From: Tsukamurella sputi
Lineage (GTDB): Bacteria > Actinomycetota > Actinomycetes > Mycobacteriales > Mycobacteriaceae
Direction: 5' to 3'
Assembly: GCF_007858445.1 (NCBI RefSeq)
Contig: NZ_VIGV01000002.1
Span: 124,001 to 188,000, forward strand
Length of the DNA: 64,000 bases
Made by a program: the position numbers and the translations under genes. The notes beneath the pieces were generated by a model, which saw only the letters and a list, made by a program, of their open reading frames with translations, did no database searches and was not told where the DNA came from. Every line of letters starts with the position of its first letter. Within the stretch, counting starts at the first letter, position 1. Shown piece by piece: positions 26,118 through 37,333 of this stretch.

Positions 26118-27128
26118 CTACGTACGGATGAGCGCGCCGGCGGCGAAGTCCCCGGCATGGGCGAAGGCGGCGAGCACCACGTCCTCTCCCGCGCCGATCC
26201 GGCCGTCGGCGCGGGCGGTGGCGAAGGTGTGCGGGACGCCGACGGCGAAGAGATTGCCGCACTCGTCGAAGGTGTCCGGGTGCCGTTCGGGAGGGAGCTC
26301 CAGCGCCTCGCGCCAGTTCCGCAGGAAGGTGCGGTTGGGCTGGTTGGTGACGAGGTGACCGACGTCCGGCCCGCGCAGCCCGCCCGCCGACGCCGCCGCG
26401 AGGGCGACCTCCGGCACCAACCTGTTGCCGCGGGCGAGGACCTTCGCGATCTTGGCCTCGGTGAAGCCGACGTGCAGTTGCCCCTCCCCCGCCTCCCAGT
26501 ACTTGCGTGGCGGCTCGACCGCAGCGGTCATGTCGCCCGCGTACTCGCTGTGCTGCGCGCACACCACTTCGCGGACCTCCAGTCCGCCGGCCTGCGGATC
26601 GGCGACGACGAGGGCCGCGGCGGCACCGTCGCCCGGAATGGCCGCCTGGGGCAGGTTCCGGACCCGCTCCTGGGTGAAGACGTTCCCGGCGGCGTTGGTG
26701 GCCGTGAGCAGCAGCGCCGACCGTGCGGTGCCCGCGGTGAACATGGTGCGCGCGAGGTGCAACATGAGCAGGAAGGCGGCGCAGCCGCCGTTGTGGATGT
26801 CGAGGACCAGCGAGGGTCGGGTGCCCAGGCGGCGCACGACGTCCCCGCCGCACCCCACGACGGGCAGGTCCGGCAGCTGGGAGTGGCTGAAGACCACGTC
26901 GGCCTGCAGGGCGTCGTCGCCCACCTGCTCGCGGAGGCGGTCGATCGCCGAGCACATCATGTCGACGTTGTTCTCCCCCGCCGCGGCGTGGTGCCGGTAG
27001 GCCGGCGGCGCGAACATCGGGTTCGAGGTCAGCGTGCGGCTGTCGGCATCCGCGTACTCACGGAAGTAGTCGGCGGGAACGCGGTTCTCGGGCAGGTACG
27101 ACGCGAGCCCGACGATGCGGGGGTTCAC
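26118..27128 (-). CDS. KASIII (FabH/OleA-like) condensing-enzyme homologue, atypical active site
   Basis: 336 residues from GTG 27128, overlapping the SRPBCC stop by 4 bp. It has the thiolase fold of the FabH family. The catalytic Cys is conserved (DIHNGGCAAF, Cys116), and the active-site Asn is conserved (CGN, Asn292). The His of the usual HQAN motif is replaced, since the segment reads LVTNQPNRTF with Asn262 at that position. Such changes occur in KASIII relatives that transfer acyl groups rather than condense with malonyl-ACP. It is the third gene of a coupled operon with a ThDP enzyme and an SRPBCC protein. The product is unknown. Confidence 0.8.
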   Translation of the reverse strand: MNPRIVGLASYLPENRVPADYFREYADADSRTLTSNPMFAPPAYRHHAAAGENNVDMMCSAIDRLREQVGDDALQADVVFSHSQLPDLPVVGCGGDVVRRLGTRPSLVLDIHNGGCAAFLLMLHLARTMFTAGTARSALLLTATNAAGNVFTQERVRNLPQAAIPGDGAAAALVVADPQAGGLEVREVVCAQHSEYAGDMTAAVEPPRKYWEAGEGQLHVGFTEAKIAKVLARGNRLVPEVALAAASAGGLRGPDVGHLVTNQPNRTFLRNWREALELPPERHPDTFDECGNLFAVGVPHTFATARADGRIGAGEDVVLAAFAHAGDFAAGALIRT

Positions 27129-27757
27129 CGGTCCATCCATTCGGGCCGGACGGGTTCGCCGTGCGCGTGCCGGTACTCGGCGATCGCCTTGAGGTTCTCG
27201 AGTTCCATCTGGTGTCCGGCACCGAAGGTGTCCCACAGGTCGCCGACCCACACCGGACGGTCGGGCGGCGCCGTCTCCGGGTACGGGTTCTCGTCGTAGA
27301 AGGGATGGTGGCAGTTGACCCACAGCACGACGGATCCGGGACGATTCAGCACCGTCTGCGCGTCGACCACCCGCATCAGGTAGATCATCCACAGGTGTTT
27401 CCCCTGGTCCCAGGCGCAGTGGTAGTCGACGGTGCGCGCATCGGGGTGGGCGACGGTGCGCGTGTAGATCTCCGTGTCGGCGCCCAGCATGTCGCGGGCC
27501 ACCCAGAGCCCGGGCTCGTCGGTCTCGCGGAAGCCGCGCAGGCTGTAGGTCCACTCCTCCAGGCAGCGGGTGTCGGAGAGCCAGTCGTAGAGCTCGTCGG
27601 GCGGGGCGTTCACGTAGGACTGCACCGGGCAGAAGTCGCCGTAGATCTGCTCGTGCGGGTACACCGACCGCATGCGGTCCACGAGGATCGGCTGCGCCAC
27701 CGGTCGCGGATGACTCTCGATCCGGATGGTTCCCTCGATGTCGATCGCCGGGATCAT
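27125..27757 (-). CDS. SRPBCC (START/Bet v1-like) protein
   Basis: 210 residues from ATG 27757. The middle (VQSYVNAPPDELYDWLSDTR, then LEEWTYSLRGF) is a typical polyketide-cyclase/START-type entry. The domain has a hydrophobic pocket; the C-terminal helix is in GHQMELENLKAIAEYRHA. Members act as cyclases, aromatases or lipid carriers. Sandwiched by 4-bp overlaps between a ThDP enzyme and a KASIII-like protein, it probably processes their shared intermediate. The HCAWDQGKHLWM segment is rich in aromatic residues and may line the pocket. The role is inference. Confidence 0.75.
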   Translation of the reverse strand: MIPAIDIEGTIRIESHPRPVAQPILVDRMRSVYPHEQIYGDFCPVQSYVNAPPDELYDWLSDTRCLEEWTYSLRGFRETDEPGLWVARDMLGADTEIYTRTVAHPDARTVDYHCAWDQGKHLWMIYLMRVVDAQTVLNRPGSVVLWVNCHHPFYDENPYPETAPPDRPVWVGDLWDTFGAGHQMELENLKAIAEYRHAHGEPVRPEWMDR

Positions 27758-29409
27758 GAATGCTCCTTCGCGGTGTCGGGCAGTAGCGCTGCGAACGGCG
27801 GGATCTCCGCGGGGTCCGTACCGATCTCCAGGCACGACGGTCCGCCGGACCTGTCGGCCAGCAATTCGGCGGCGGCGGAGCGCGCACCGTCGGACGTGAC
27901 GGCGGAGCGGACGGGCAGCGTGGGGAACATCGCGGCCAGGCCGTCCCCGATCCGGCTGGGCCGGAAGCGGTTGATGCTGGGCAGGTCGGGGAAGAACCGG
28001 CCCTCGCGGACCACGCACATGCCGTGCGCGTCGTTGTTGAGCACCACGAGCAGGACCGGTGCGCGGGCCTCGATCGCGGTATGGATCTCCATGCCGTGCA
28101 TGAAGAACGCGCCGTCGCCCGCCAGGATCACGGTGGGGCGCCGAGTGGCGATCGCGGCGCCGATGCCGGCCGCGATGCCGTGGCCCATGCCGCCCATCCC
28201 CAGGGCGACGAGGAAGCGCTCCCCGGTGCCGAACGGCAGCCGGTGCACGGCGGCCGCGCCCGCGTTCCCGGCGTCGGCGAAGACCAGGGCGTCGTCCGGG
28301 ATCACGGCGGCGAGCGCGTCCACGGCGTCCGCACAGGTCATCACACCGGATCCGCTCCGGGGCACGACGATCGGCTCGGGCTCGGCGCGTGTCCAGGGCA
28401 CACGCCGGCAGGGCCCGGCCTCCGCGGCGAGTGCCCGGGTGTACGAGGCGAGGTCCCGCACGGGTTCGTGGACGGTGACCTCGCGCAACGGCGGCGCGGC
28501 GCCGACGTGCACGGTGCACGTGGCGTCCATCGCCGCGTCCAGGCCGGTACGGTCCATGAGGTCGAGCTCGCTGCCCAGCGCCAGGATGAGATCCGCCTCC
28601 GCGGCGGTGCGCACCACCGACGGGTGCCCCATCACGCCGGCCACGCCGACGACGCCGTTCGGCGGCGCGGCGTCCCGCCCGTTGGGTCCCGTCGCGACGA
28701 GCGCCCCGGTCGCGGCGGCGAGCTCGGCCACAGGGCCGGCCAGGCGGGCCCGCGACGCACCCTCACCGAGCAGGATCAGTGGCCGCCGGGAGGCACGGAC
28801 CGCGCGGATCACCTCGTCCGACGGTGCCGGCGCCAGCGACGGGACGGGAGTGCGGGCGGGCACCGCCGGACACTGCGCGACCTGGACGTCCTTGGGCAGG
28901 AGCAGGGCCGCGGGAAGACCGCGCTCGAGGCAGTCCAGTGCACCGTCGAGGGCCGGCCGCAGGTCGTCGGGACCGCAGACCTTCGCCGTGAAACCGGTGA
29001 CGCCGCGCAGGACGCCGAGAACGTCGACGGTGCGCGGGGGCGCGCACATGTCCTGGAACGCGCCGCCGCCCTCCGCCCCGGTGGGCGGGCTGCCGATCAG
29101 AGCGAGGATCGGCACGCGCGACTGGTACGCCTCCGCAAGCGCCGGTACGCAGTTCATGGCAGCGCCGCCCGAGGTGGCGAGGAGGCATGCGGGCCGTCCG
29201 GTCATGCGCACGGCGCCGTCGGCCATCGCGCCGGCACCGAACTCGTGTTTGGCGATCGTGACCGTCAAGCGGCGTCCCTCCGGCTGCCGGAGCAGCGCCG
29301 CGAACAGGTCCTCGGAATTGGCACCGTGGATCCCGTATGCGTGGCGAAACCCAAACGCATACAAAGCATTTGCAATGCGGTCCGCGACCTTGTACGGCAC
29401 GAACCCCAC
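27754..29409 (-). CDS. Thiamine-diphosphate-dependent enzyme (acetolactate synthase-like)
   Basis: 551 residues from ATG 29409. The N-terminal PYR domain begins ADRIANALYAFGFRHAYGIHG, with the cofactor-activating Glu in AKHEFGAGAMADGAV near residue 55. A central domain follows, then a C-terminal PP domain with the ThDP motif AGDGAFF...VVLNND (GDG near 423 to NN near 450). The family decarboxylates 2-oxo acids and often ligates the active aldehyde to a second carbonyl (acyloin). It is first gene of a three-gene coupled operon with SRPBCC and KASIII-like partners. Codons ~11-24 are unusually AT-rich and form inverted repeats. The substrate is unknown. Confidence 0.85.
   Translation of the reverse strand: MGFVPYKVADRIANALYAFGFRHAYGIHGANSEDLFAALLRQPEGRRLTVTIAKHEFGAGAMADGAVRMTGRPACLLATSGGAAMNCVPALAEAYQSRVPILALIGSPPTGAEGGGAFQDMCAPPRTVDVLGVLRGVTGFTAKVCGPDDLRPALDGALDCLERGLPAALLLPKDVQVAQCPAVPARTPVPSLAPAPSDEVIRAVRASRRPLILLGEGASRARLAGPVAELAAATGALVATGPNGRDAAPPNGVVGVAGVMGHPSVVRTAAEADLILALGSELDLMDRTGLDAAMDATCTVHVGAAPPLREVTVHEPVRDLASYTRALAAEAGPCRRVPWTRAEPEPIVVPRSGSGVMTCADAVDALAAVIPDDALVFADAGNAGAAAVHRLPFGTGERFLVALGMGGMGHGIAAGIGAAIATRRPTVILAGDGAFFMHGMEIHTAIEARAPVLLVVLNNDAHGMCVVREGRFFPDLPSINRFRPSRIGDGLAAMFPTLPVRSAVTSDGARSAAAELLADRSGGPSCLEIGTDPAEIPPFAALLPDTAKEHS
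29335..29378. repeat. AT-rich inverted repeats inside the start of the ThDP enzyme gene
   Basis: GTATGCGT (29335-29342) is matched by ACGCATAC (29355-29362) around a 12-base loop, and GCATT-TGC-AATGC follows at 29366-29378. The stretch is far lower in GC than its surroundings yet lies in codons ~11-25 of the gene. It may be an operator inside the coding region or an mRNA structure near the start. Confidence 0.5.
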
Positions 29410-29459
29410 GGTATGCCGCTGTGGTGGGCTTCACAACCGGGCAGGCGAACGCCGTCCGC

Positions 29460-29927
29460 TTAAGGGTTCTGCGCCTCCAAGCGGCGCGCGAAGGCCGCGG
29501 CCTCCGTGAGATCCGCAGCGCTCGGGCACCCCTTGTTCAGGCCGCCGAGCAGCGCGAACGGGCCCATCGTGTCCAGCCCGCGACAGTGGAAGACCTCCGG
29601 CGCGAGCTGGAATCCCGCGTCCGTGAGAAGGTCGGCGAGGTTCCGGGTGTACCGGCGCAGCGGCGTCTCCGGCAGCCCGCTCGTCGCGTACACGAAGGCG
29701 GTGCCGCGCGGCTTCGCCGTGAGGCCGCGAACCAGGCGGAGAAGGTCCGGATCGAAGGCCATCCAGTACACGCCGGAGCCGAATCCGACCAGGTCGGCGG
29801 CGTCGATCTGCTCCGCCGTCACGTCCACCGGCGACACCACCGGCGCCCCGAGGACCCCGCCGATCCGATCGGCCACCTTCCGCGTGTTGCCGTGGTGCGA
29901 GGACGCGCAGATCACGAGTGCCGACAT
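29460..29927 (-). CDS. Flavodoxin-like protein
   Basis: 155 residues from ATG 29927. The flavodoxin fold is shown by the N-terminal FMN phosphate loop ICASSHHGNTRKVADRI and by LVGFGSGVYWMAFDPDLLRLVRGL in the flavin-contacting region (~residues 47-70). It is probably a low-potential electron carrier or a menaquinone-dependent oxidoreductase-like protein. It ends 50 bp before the ThDP enzyme on the same strand, so it could be co-transcribed with the operon and supply electrons, but the gap is large enough for a separate promoter. Confidence 0.82.
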   Translation of the reverse strand: MSALVICASSHHGNTRKVADRIGGVLGAPVVSPVDVTAEQIDAADLVGFGSGVYWMAFDPDLLRLVRGLTAKPRGTAFVYATSGLPETPLRRYTRNLADLLTDAGFQLAPEVFHCRGLDTMGPFALLGGLNKGCPSAADLTEAAAFARRLEAQNP

Positions 29928-30013
29928 GGCTCCATCGTGGCACGGATCAGCCACGGCCGTTCCGGACGACCGCGGAGGCCCGGTGCGCACGGTAGCGGCT
30001 CCGGGCATCGGCC

Positions 30014-30037
30014 GGTATCGGGCGTTCATCCGATACC
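30014..30037. promoter_or_regulatory. 8-bp inverted repeat upstream of the amidase gene
   Basis: GGTATCGG (30014-30021) and CCGATACC (30030-30037) are perfect inverted copies around eight bases. A possible -10 (TAGCGT, 30057-30062) begins 20 bp downstream, so the dyad sits in the -35 area. It may bind the adjacent LuxR-type regulator. Confidence 0.5.
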
Positions 30038-30090
30038 CCCGCGGCGACTCCCTGCCTAGCGTTCGAACCCGGACCAGAGAAGGAGCCACC

Positions 30091-31527
30091 ATGACCACCT
30101 CCGATGCCCTAGACCTCGCGTGGACCAGCGCGACCGAACTCGCCGCGCGAGTCGCCGACGGTAGCGTCTCCGTCAGCGTGATCGCCGAAGCCGCGATCGA
30201 GCGGGTCGAACGGATCAACCCCGCGATCAACGCGATCGTCCACTTCGACGCCGAGCAGGTGCGGGCCGACGCCGCGGAACTCGACCGGCGCCGCGCGCAG
30301 GGCGAGGACCTCGGTCCCCTCGGCGGCGTGCCGTACACGGTCAAGGACCTCACGGCGCAGAAGGGGCTTCCGCTCACCTTCGGCATGCTGCCCATGAAGG
30401 ACCAGATCGCCGAAGCGGACGCTCCGATCGTGGAACGCCTCGCCGGGGCGGGCGGACTCTTCCTGGGGCGCACCAACACCCCCGAGTCCGGGTACTACGG
30501 CGGCACCGACAATCACCTGTTCGGCCCGACCCAGAACCCGTGGCGCCCCGGCTTCACCCCCGGTGGCTCATCAGGCGGAGCGGCCGCGGCCGTCGCGGCG
30601 GGCCTCGGTCCCCTCGCCGAGGGAAGCGACGGGGGCGGCTCGGTGCGGGTCCCCGCGGCGCTGTGCGGGGTCGTGGGCTTCAAGCCGAGCAGAGGCCTCG
30701 TGCCGCAGACGATCATGCCGGGGCGCTTCTACGAATGGGCCCACCACGGGCCCATCACACGGACGGTCGCCGACGCAGCCCTCATGCTCGACGTCGTGTC
30801 CGGGGCCGACAGTCGCGATCCGATGTCCTTCCCACGGACGGGCCCCTCGTTCGCTTCCGCGGTACGGGAGGCGACGGCGGAGGGACTGCGCGTTGCCTAC
30901 TCCCCCGATCTGGGATTCGGGCGGGTCGACCCCGAGGTCGCGCGGATCTGCGCCGCTGCCGCCGACCGGCTCGCAGACGCCGGTGCCCGCGTCACCGAGG
31001 CGACACCCGCCTGGGGCGATCCCGAGGCGGCGATGTGGAACGGCGTCTGGCTCCCCGCTTTCGCCTCGGAGCACGACCTGCTCGACTGGGAGGCCGCACA
31101 CGGCACCGTCGACGACGAGCTGATCGAGCTGATCCTCGCCGGAGAGCGCCTGACGGCCGTCGATATCGGTCGCGCCGATGTCTTCCAGGGCGCGATGTGG
31201 GACGCGTACTCGACCTTCATGCAGGACTACGACGTGCTGCTCTCTCCGACGCTGTCGACGGCGGCGTTCCCCAACGACCGGTTCGCTCCGGAATGGCTCG
31301 ACGGCGAGCCGCTGCGGAGGAAGCTCCTCGGGTGGCTGCTCACCTACCCCTACAACATGCTCACCGCCCCGGCGCTGTCCGTTCCCGCGGGCTTCACGGG
31401 CGACGGGCTGCCGGTGGGGCTGCAGATAGCCGGCGGCCACCACGCCGATGCCGCCGTGCTGGCTGCCGGGGCGGTGCTGGAGCGGGTGAACCCGTGGTCC
31501 GATACCACCCCGGCACTGGCCGATTGA
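30091..31527 (+). CDS. Amidase (amidase-signature family)
   Basis: 478 residues from ATG 30091, with AGGAG seven bases upstream. The Ser-Ser-Lys triad of the amidase signature is present: Lys in GVPYTVKDLTA near residue 88, and the serines in FTPGGSSGGAAAAVAAGLGP and EGSDGGGSVRVPA around 158-190. It hydrolyses carboxamides to acids and ammonia; specificity is not predictable, though the size fits AtzF/6-aminohexanoate-cyclic-dimer-type relatives. It is followed after 15 bp by a LuxR-type regulator, suggesting a linked regulatory unit. Confidence 0.9.
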   Translation: MTTSDALDLAWTSATELAARVADGSVSVSVIAEAAIERVERINPAINAIVHFDAEQVRADAAELDRRRAQGEDLGPLGGVPYTVKDLTAQKGLPLTFGMLPMKDQIAEADAPIVERLAGAGGLFLGRTNTPESGYYGGTDNHLFGPTQNPWRPGFTPGGSSGGAAAAVAAGLGPLAEGSDGGGSVRVPAALCGVVGFKPSRGLVPQTIMPGRFYEWAHHGPITRTVADAALMLDVVSGADSRDPMSFPRTGPSFASAVREATAEGLRVAYSPDLGFGRVDPEVARICAAAADRLADAGARVTEATPAWGDPEAAMWNGVWLPAFASEHDLLDWEAAHGTVDDELIELILAGERLTAVDIGRADVFQGAMWDAYSTFMQDYDVLLSPTLSTAAFPNDRFAPEWLDGEPLRRKLLGWLLTYPYNMLTAPALSVPAGFTGDGLPVGLQIAGGHHADAAVLAAGAVLERVNPWSDTTPALAD

Positions 31528-31542
31528 CGCCACAATGACGGA

Positions 31543-32196
31543 ATGACGACGCCGCCCCCGACGACGGTCGGCGCGGAATGGCTCATCGAGCTCACCCGTG
31601 CTGCCCTACCGACCGCCGCGGGGGCGCTGTGTCTTCGGCCGACCACAGGCGCGCCGATGCGGCCGCTCATCACCTGGGGCTACCGCGAGGCGATCCGCCG
31701 CTTCCTCTCGAGTCCGATCGAGTCCGAGCCCGCGTTCAGGGCGGTCGTCGCCGACCCGGGCCGCCCCCTGTTCTGGGAGGACATTCCCGGCTTCCGCGGC
31801 GGACCCACGGCCCGATCGCTGCTCGCGCCGGCGGGCTTCCGAGAGGGCACCTCGATGGCCCTGACACGGGGCGACGAGCTGATCGGGGCGATGCACCTCA
31901 GCTTCGACACCACGCAAGTCCCGTCGCACGCCCGCGCATTCCTCGCGTGCCTGCGACCGCAGTTGATCGAGCTGTCGCGCAGCGCAGCGGAACCGCCGAG
32001 CACGGCCCTGACGCGGCGGGAACTCGACGTGCTCCGGCTGCTGGCCGACGGCGCGACCAATCGCCGCATCGCGGGGACGCTGGGCATCGCGCTGTCGACC
32101 GTGGGATCACACGTCGAGCACATCTACGCCAAGTTGGGCGTCTCGAGCCGGGCCGCCGCTGTTGCCGCCGCGGCGCGGGACCGACTCCTACGGTGA
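31543..32196 (+). CDS. LuxR-type regulator with GAF-like sensor
   Basis: 217 residues. Residues ~10-140 resemble a GAF-like sensor (FREGTSMALTRGDELIGAMHLSF). The C-terminal LuxR helix-turn-helix is clear: LTRRELDVLRLLADGATNRR, then GIALSTVGSHVEHIYAKLGVSSRAAA. It probably controls the upstream amidase, whose promoter holds an 8-bp dyad. The gene ends 10 bp before the convergent meaB end. Confidence 0.88.
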   Translation: MTTPPPTTVGAEWLIELTRAALPTAAGALCLRPTTGAPMRPLITWGYREAIRRFLSSPIESEPAFRAVVADPGRPLFWEDIPGFRGGPTARSLLAPAGFREGTSMALTRGDELIGAMHLSFDTTQVPSHARAFLACLRPQLIELSRSAAEPPSTALTRRELDVLRLLADGATNRRIAGTLGIALSTVGSHVEHIYAKLGVSSRAAAVAAAARDRLLR

Positions 32197-32206
32197 CGCC
32201 GTCCGC

Positions 32207-33186
32207 TCAACGGCCGTCGAAGGCGTCGAGGATGCGCTGTGCGGCGAGGGCGGGGGTCAGCGACCCGTCCTGCACGCCGGCCTCGACCTCGGCGCGGACG
32301 GACCGCACACCGTCGGACTGCTCGACCCGGCCGAGAACGGTGTCCCGGACCATCGTCCAGGTCCAGTCGACCTGCTGCTGGCGGCGGCGACGGTCGAACT
32401 CCCCCGCCTCCTGCAGCGTGCTGCGATGCCGCAGGACGGCATCCCAGAACTCCGCGATGCCGGTGCCCTCGACGGCACTCTGCGTGAGCACCGGCGGGCG
32501 CCACAGCGAGCCGCGCGGGTGGATCAGGCGCAACGCGCTGGAGAGCTCCCGCGCGGCGACGCGGGCCTCGACGACGTGGTCGCCGTCGGCCTTGTTGACC
32601 GCCACCACGTCGGCGAGCTCGAGGACGCCCTTCTTGATGCCCTGCAGCTGATCGCCGGTCCGCGCCAGGGTGAGGAAGGTGAAGGTGTCGACCATGTTGG
32701 CGACGGTGACCTCGGACTGTCCGACACCCACGGTCTCGACCAGCACCACGTCGAAGCCGGCCGCCTCCATGAGCACCATCGTCTCGCGAGTGGCCTTCGC
32801 GACCCCGCCGAGCGTGCCCGAGGTCGGCGACGGCCGGATGTACGCGCGCGGGTTCACCGCGAGCGTGCCCATCCGGGTCTTGTCGCCCAGGATCGACCCA
32901 CCGCTGCGGGTGGACGACGGGTCCACCGCGAGCACGGCCACCTTGTGCCCCAAGGAGATCAGGTGGTTGCCCAAGGCCTCGATGGTGGTGGACTTCCCCA
33001 CCCCGGGCACGCCGGTGATCCCGACGCGGATGGCGATCGGCGCGTCCGGCGGGGGCGTCACCTCCAGCAGCAGTTGCTGTGCGAGGGCCTGGTGATCGGG
33101 CCGGCGGGACTCGACCATCGTGATGGCGCGCGCCAGTACGGCGCGCTTGTCGGCCCTGACCCCTTCCGCGAGCTCGGCGACGGTGA

Positions 33187-33190
<4 letters not shown>
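32207..33190 (-). CDS. meaB: Methylmalonyl-CoA mutase-associated GTPase MeaB
   Basis: 327 residues from GTG 33190, overlapping the mutB stop by 4 bp. It is a G3E-family P-loop GTPase that gates cobalamin loading of the mutase and protects the enzyme. The Walker A is [17 protein letters not shown] near residue 60. [18 protein letters not shown] is diagnostic for MeaB/Arg[11 protein letters not shown] (switch II) and VNKADGD (NKxD base specificity) follow. Third gene of mutA-mutB-meaB. Confidence 0.95.
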
Positions 33191-35418
<2,228 letters not shown>

Positions 35419-35419
35419 C

Positions 35420-37213
35420 TCATGCCCCCAGCCGGGTCAGCAGATCGTCGAGCGCGGCGGCGGCGTCGATCTTCGCGTGCAGGTAGATGTCGATGAGGCC
35501 GTCGTCGACGGTGCCGGGCGCCCCCGCGAGGAGGACGAGGTTCCCCTCGTCGCGCAGTGCGCGGGCGAGCGCTTCGCCCTCCTCGGCGTAGCCGGGGTCG
35601 GATCCGGCCAGAGCGGCGATCTTCGCACCGGGCGTGCCATCGCGGGTGGCGGCGCCCGCTGCCTGCTCCGCGGCGTCCAGCACGGTCTCGATGCCGCCGG
35701 ACGCGAGCAGGTTGGTCAGGAAGGTCGACCGTCCGTTGTGCTGTGCGACGGTGCCGATGGTCACCATCCGGATCCGCGGGCGCACGCCGTGCTCGCGGAG
35801 GAAGGCGTCCGACCGGGCGCGCAGCGCCTCGAAGGGTGCGGCATAGGACCGCACGACGGGGCCGTTCGTCGCGGCCGACGGTGCCACGGGCGGCTCGGCG
35901 AGGTTCGGGAACTCGTTGACGCCCGTGATCTTCCTGGCGCGGCGGGCCACCGCCGCATCGCGGCGGTCCGCGGACTCGCCGAGCAGTGTCGCGAGGGTCT
36001 CCTCGGCCGCGCCGCGGGCGAAGCCGCCTTCGCGCTCGACGGCCTGGAGCACGCCCCACGCGGCGCGCGCGAGGTCGTCGGTGAGCGCCTCGACGTGCCA
36101 GGAGCCCGCGCCCGGGTCCACGACCCGGCCGAGGTTGGACTCCTCGAGCAGCAGGAGCTGGGTGTTGCGGGCGATGCGCCGCGTGAAGCCGCGGGAGTAG
36201 CCCTCCACCCCGGCGGGCAGGGCCTCGTCGTAGTCGAGGGTGGTCACGTAGTCGGCGCCGCCGAGGCCCGCGCCGAACGCGGCGACGGTGGTGCGCAGCA
36301 TGTTCACCCAGGGGTCGCGCTGGGTGGTCGCGGCTAGCGAGGTCACCGCGTGCACCGGGGCGTTGCCCGCGTCGGGTGCACCGACGTGCTGCGCCACCCG
36401 GGCCCAGATGGAACGCCAGGCGCGGATCTTCGCGAGCGTGAGGAACTGGTCGTCGGTCGCGGCGAGGCGGATCGTGAGCTGGCGCAGCGCGGCGGCCGTC
36501 GAGAGGCCCGCCGCGGTGAGCGCGCGGACGTGATCGAGCGCGGCAGCGGCGGTCAGTCCCAGCTCCTGCGCGGCGGTCGCGCCGGCGTTGTGCAGGTCGG
36601 CACCGTCGACGACGATCGCGCGGACGTCCTCCGGGCGGGCGTCGGCGGCGCGGGCGAGGTCGGTCGCCTCCTCGAGGGAGACGTCGGCACGTCCGACGAC
36701 CTGCGAGGTGAGCGGAGCGGCGCCGAGGCTCACGCGGACCAGGTCGCCGCGGTAGGCGTCCGATTCGGCGGCCTTGTCGAGCGCGCGGTAGACCTGCTCC
36801 GCAGCGTCGGCGGCGCGGCCGCCCGCGGTGATCAGGATCGGCGCCATGTCGGGGTAGACGCCCTCGAGCAGGGGCGCGGGATCGGGCCGGGTGAACCACA
36901 GGGCGCTCGCGCCGGACTCGAGCGCGCCGAGCACGTCGGCGGAATCGGTCGTCGCGTCGAAGCGCTCGGCGACCTTCCAGCCGAGACGCACGTCGGGCGT
37001 GGGGTTCGCGCCGCGCACGAAGGGGAAGACGCCGGGCAGTGGCGCTTCGGGCAGCTCGTCGCGCTGGGAGTAGAGCGGCGCGATCTGGACGCCGTCGTCC
37101 TCGGTGAGCGTCGTCAAAGCGGCGATCGGGTCCTCGGGCGGCGTACCGCCGCGCGACTTCGCGAGCACGGCGCCGACGGATTCCCGCCACGCCTCGTACG
37201 GACTGTCCACCAC
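35420..37213 (-). CDS. mutA: Methylmalonyl-CoA mutase, small subunit
   Basis: 597 residues from GTG 37213 (GTG 37210 is equally possible), with a GAGGAGG ribosome site. It is homologous to MutB but non-catalytic: the C-terminal B12 domain lacks DxHxxG (it reads [17 protein letters not shown]). It stabilises the mutase heterodimer. Conserved barrel segments include [19 protein letters not shown] and [18 protein letters not shown]. First gene of mutA-mutB-meaB, divergent from the VTT-domain gene as in M. tuberculosis. Confidence 0.95.
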   Translation of the reverse strand: MVDSPYEAWRESVGAVLAKSRGGTPPEDPIAALTTLTEDDGVQIAPLYSQRDELPEAPLPGVFPFVRGANPTPDVRLGWKVAERFDATTDSADVLGALESGASALWFTRPDPAPLLEGVYPDMAPILITAGGRAADAAEQVYRALDKAAESDAYRGDLVRVSLGAAPLTSQVVGRADVSLEEATDLARAADARPEDVRAIVVDGADLHNAGATAAQELGLTAAAALDHVRALTAAGLSTAAALRQLTIRLAATDDQFLTLAKIRAWRSIWARVAQHVGAPDAGNAPVHAVTSLAATTQRDPWVNMLRTTVAAFGAGLGGADYVTTLDYDEALPAGVEGYSRGFTRRIARNTQLLLLEESNLGRVVDPGAGSWHVEALTDDLARAAWGVLQAVEREGGFARGAAEETLATLLGESADRRDAAVARRARKITGVNEFPNLAEPPVAPSAATNGPVVRSYAAPFEALRARSDAFLREHGVRPRIRMVTIGTVAQHNGRSTFLTNLLASGGIETVLDAAEQAAGAATRDGTPGAKIAALAGSDPGYAEEGEALARALRDEGNLVLLAGAPGTVDDGLIDIYLHAKIDAAAALDDLLTRLGA

Positions 37214-37321
37214 GTGGGCCTCCTCACCTGTGGCCGGGCACACGCACGGCCGCGCACACGCCGTCGCGTCACAACGGCGTCCGAGAATCCACGTTAACCG
37301 ATTGCAGTTACTACGCCCCAG

Positions 37322-37327
37322 TAGGGT
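37322..37327 (+). promoter_or_regulatory. -10 element TAGGGT of the VTT-domain gene
   Basis: TAGGGT lies six bases before GTG 37334, consistent with a leaderless transcript. No clear -35 is seen. The 120-bp gap to mutA also has to hold the mutA promoter, which I cannot place firmly. Confidence 0.35.
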
Positions 37328-37333
37328 CGTGCC

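Noticed and set aside
27161-29509. Open frame of 782 codons opposite the ThDP enzyme operon
   Set aside because: Its composition is random for high GC, and the minus strand carries three coupled genes with clear domains.
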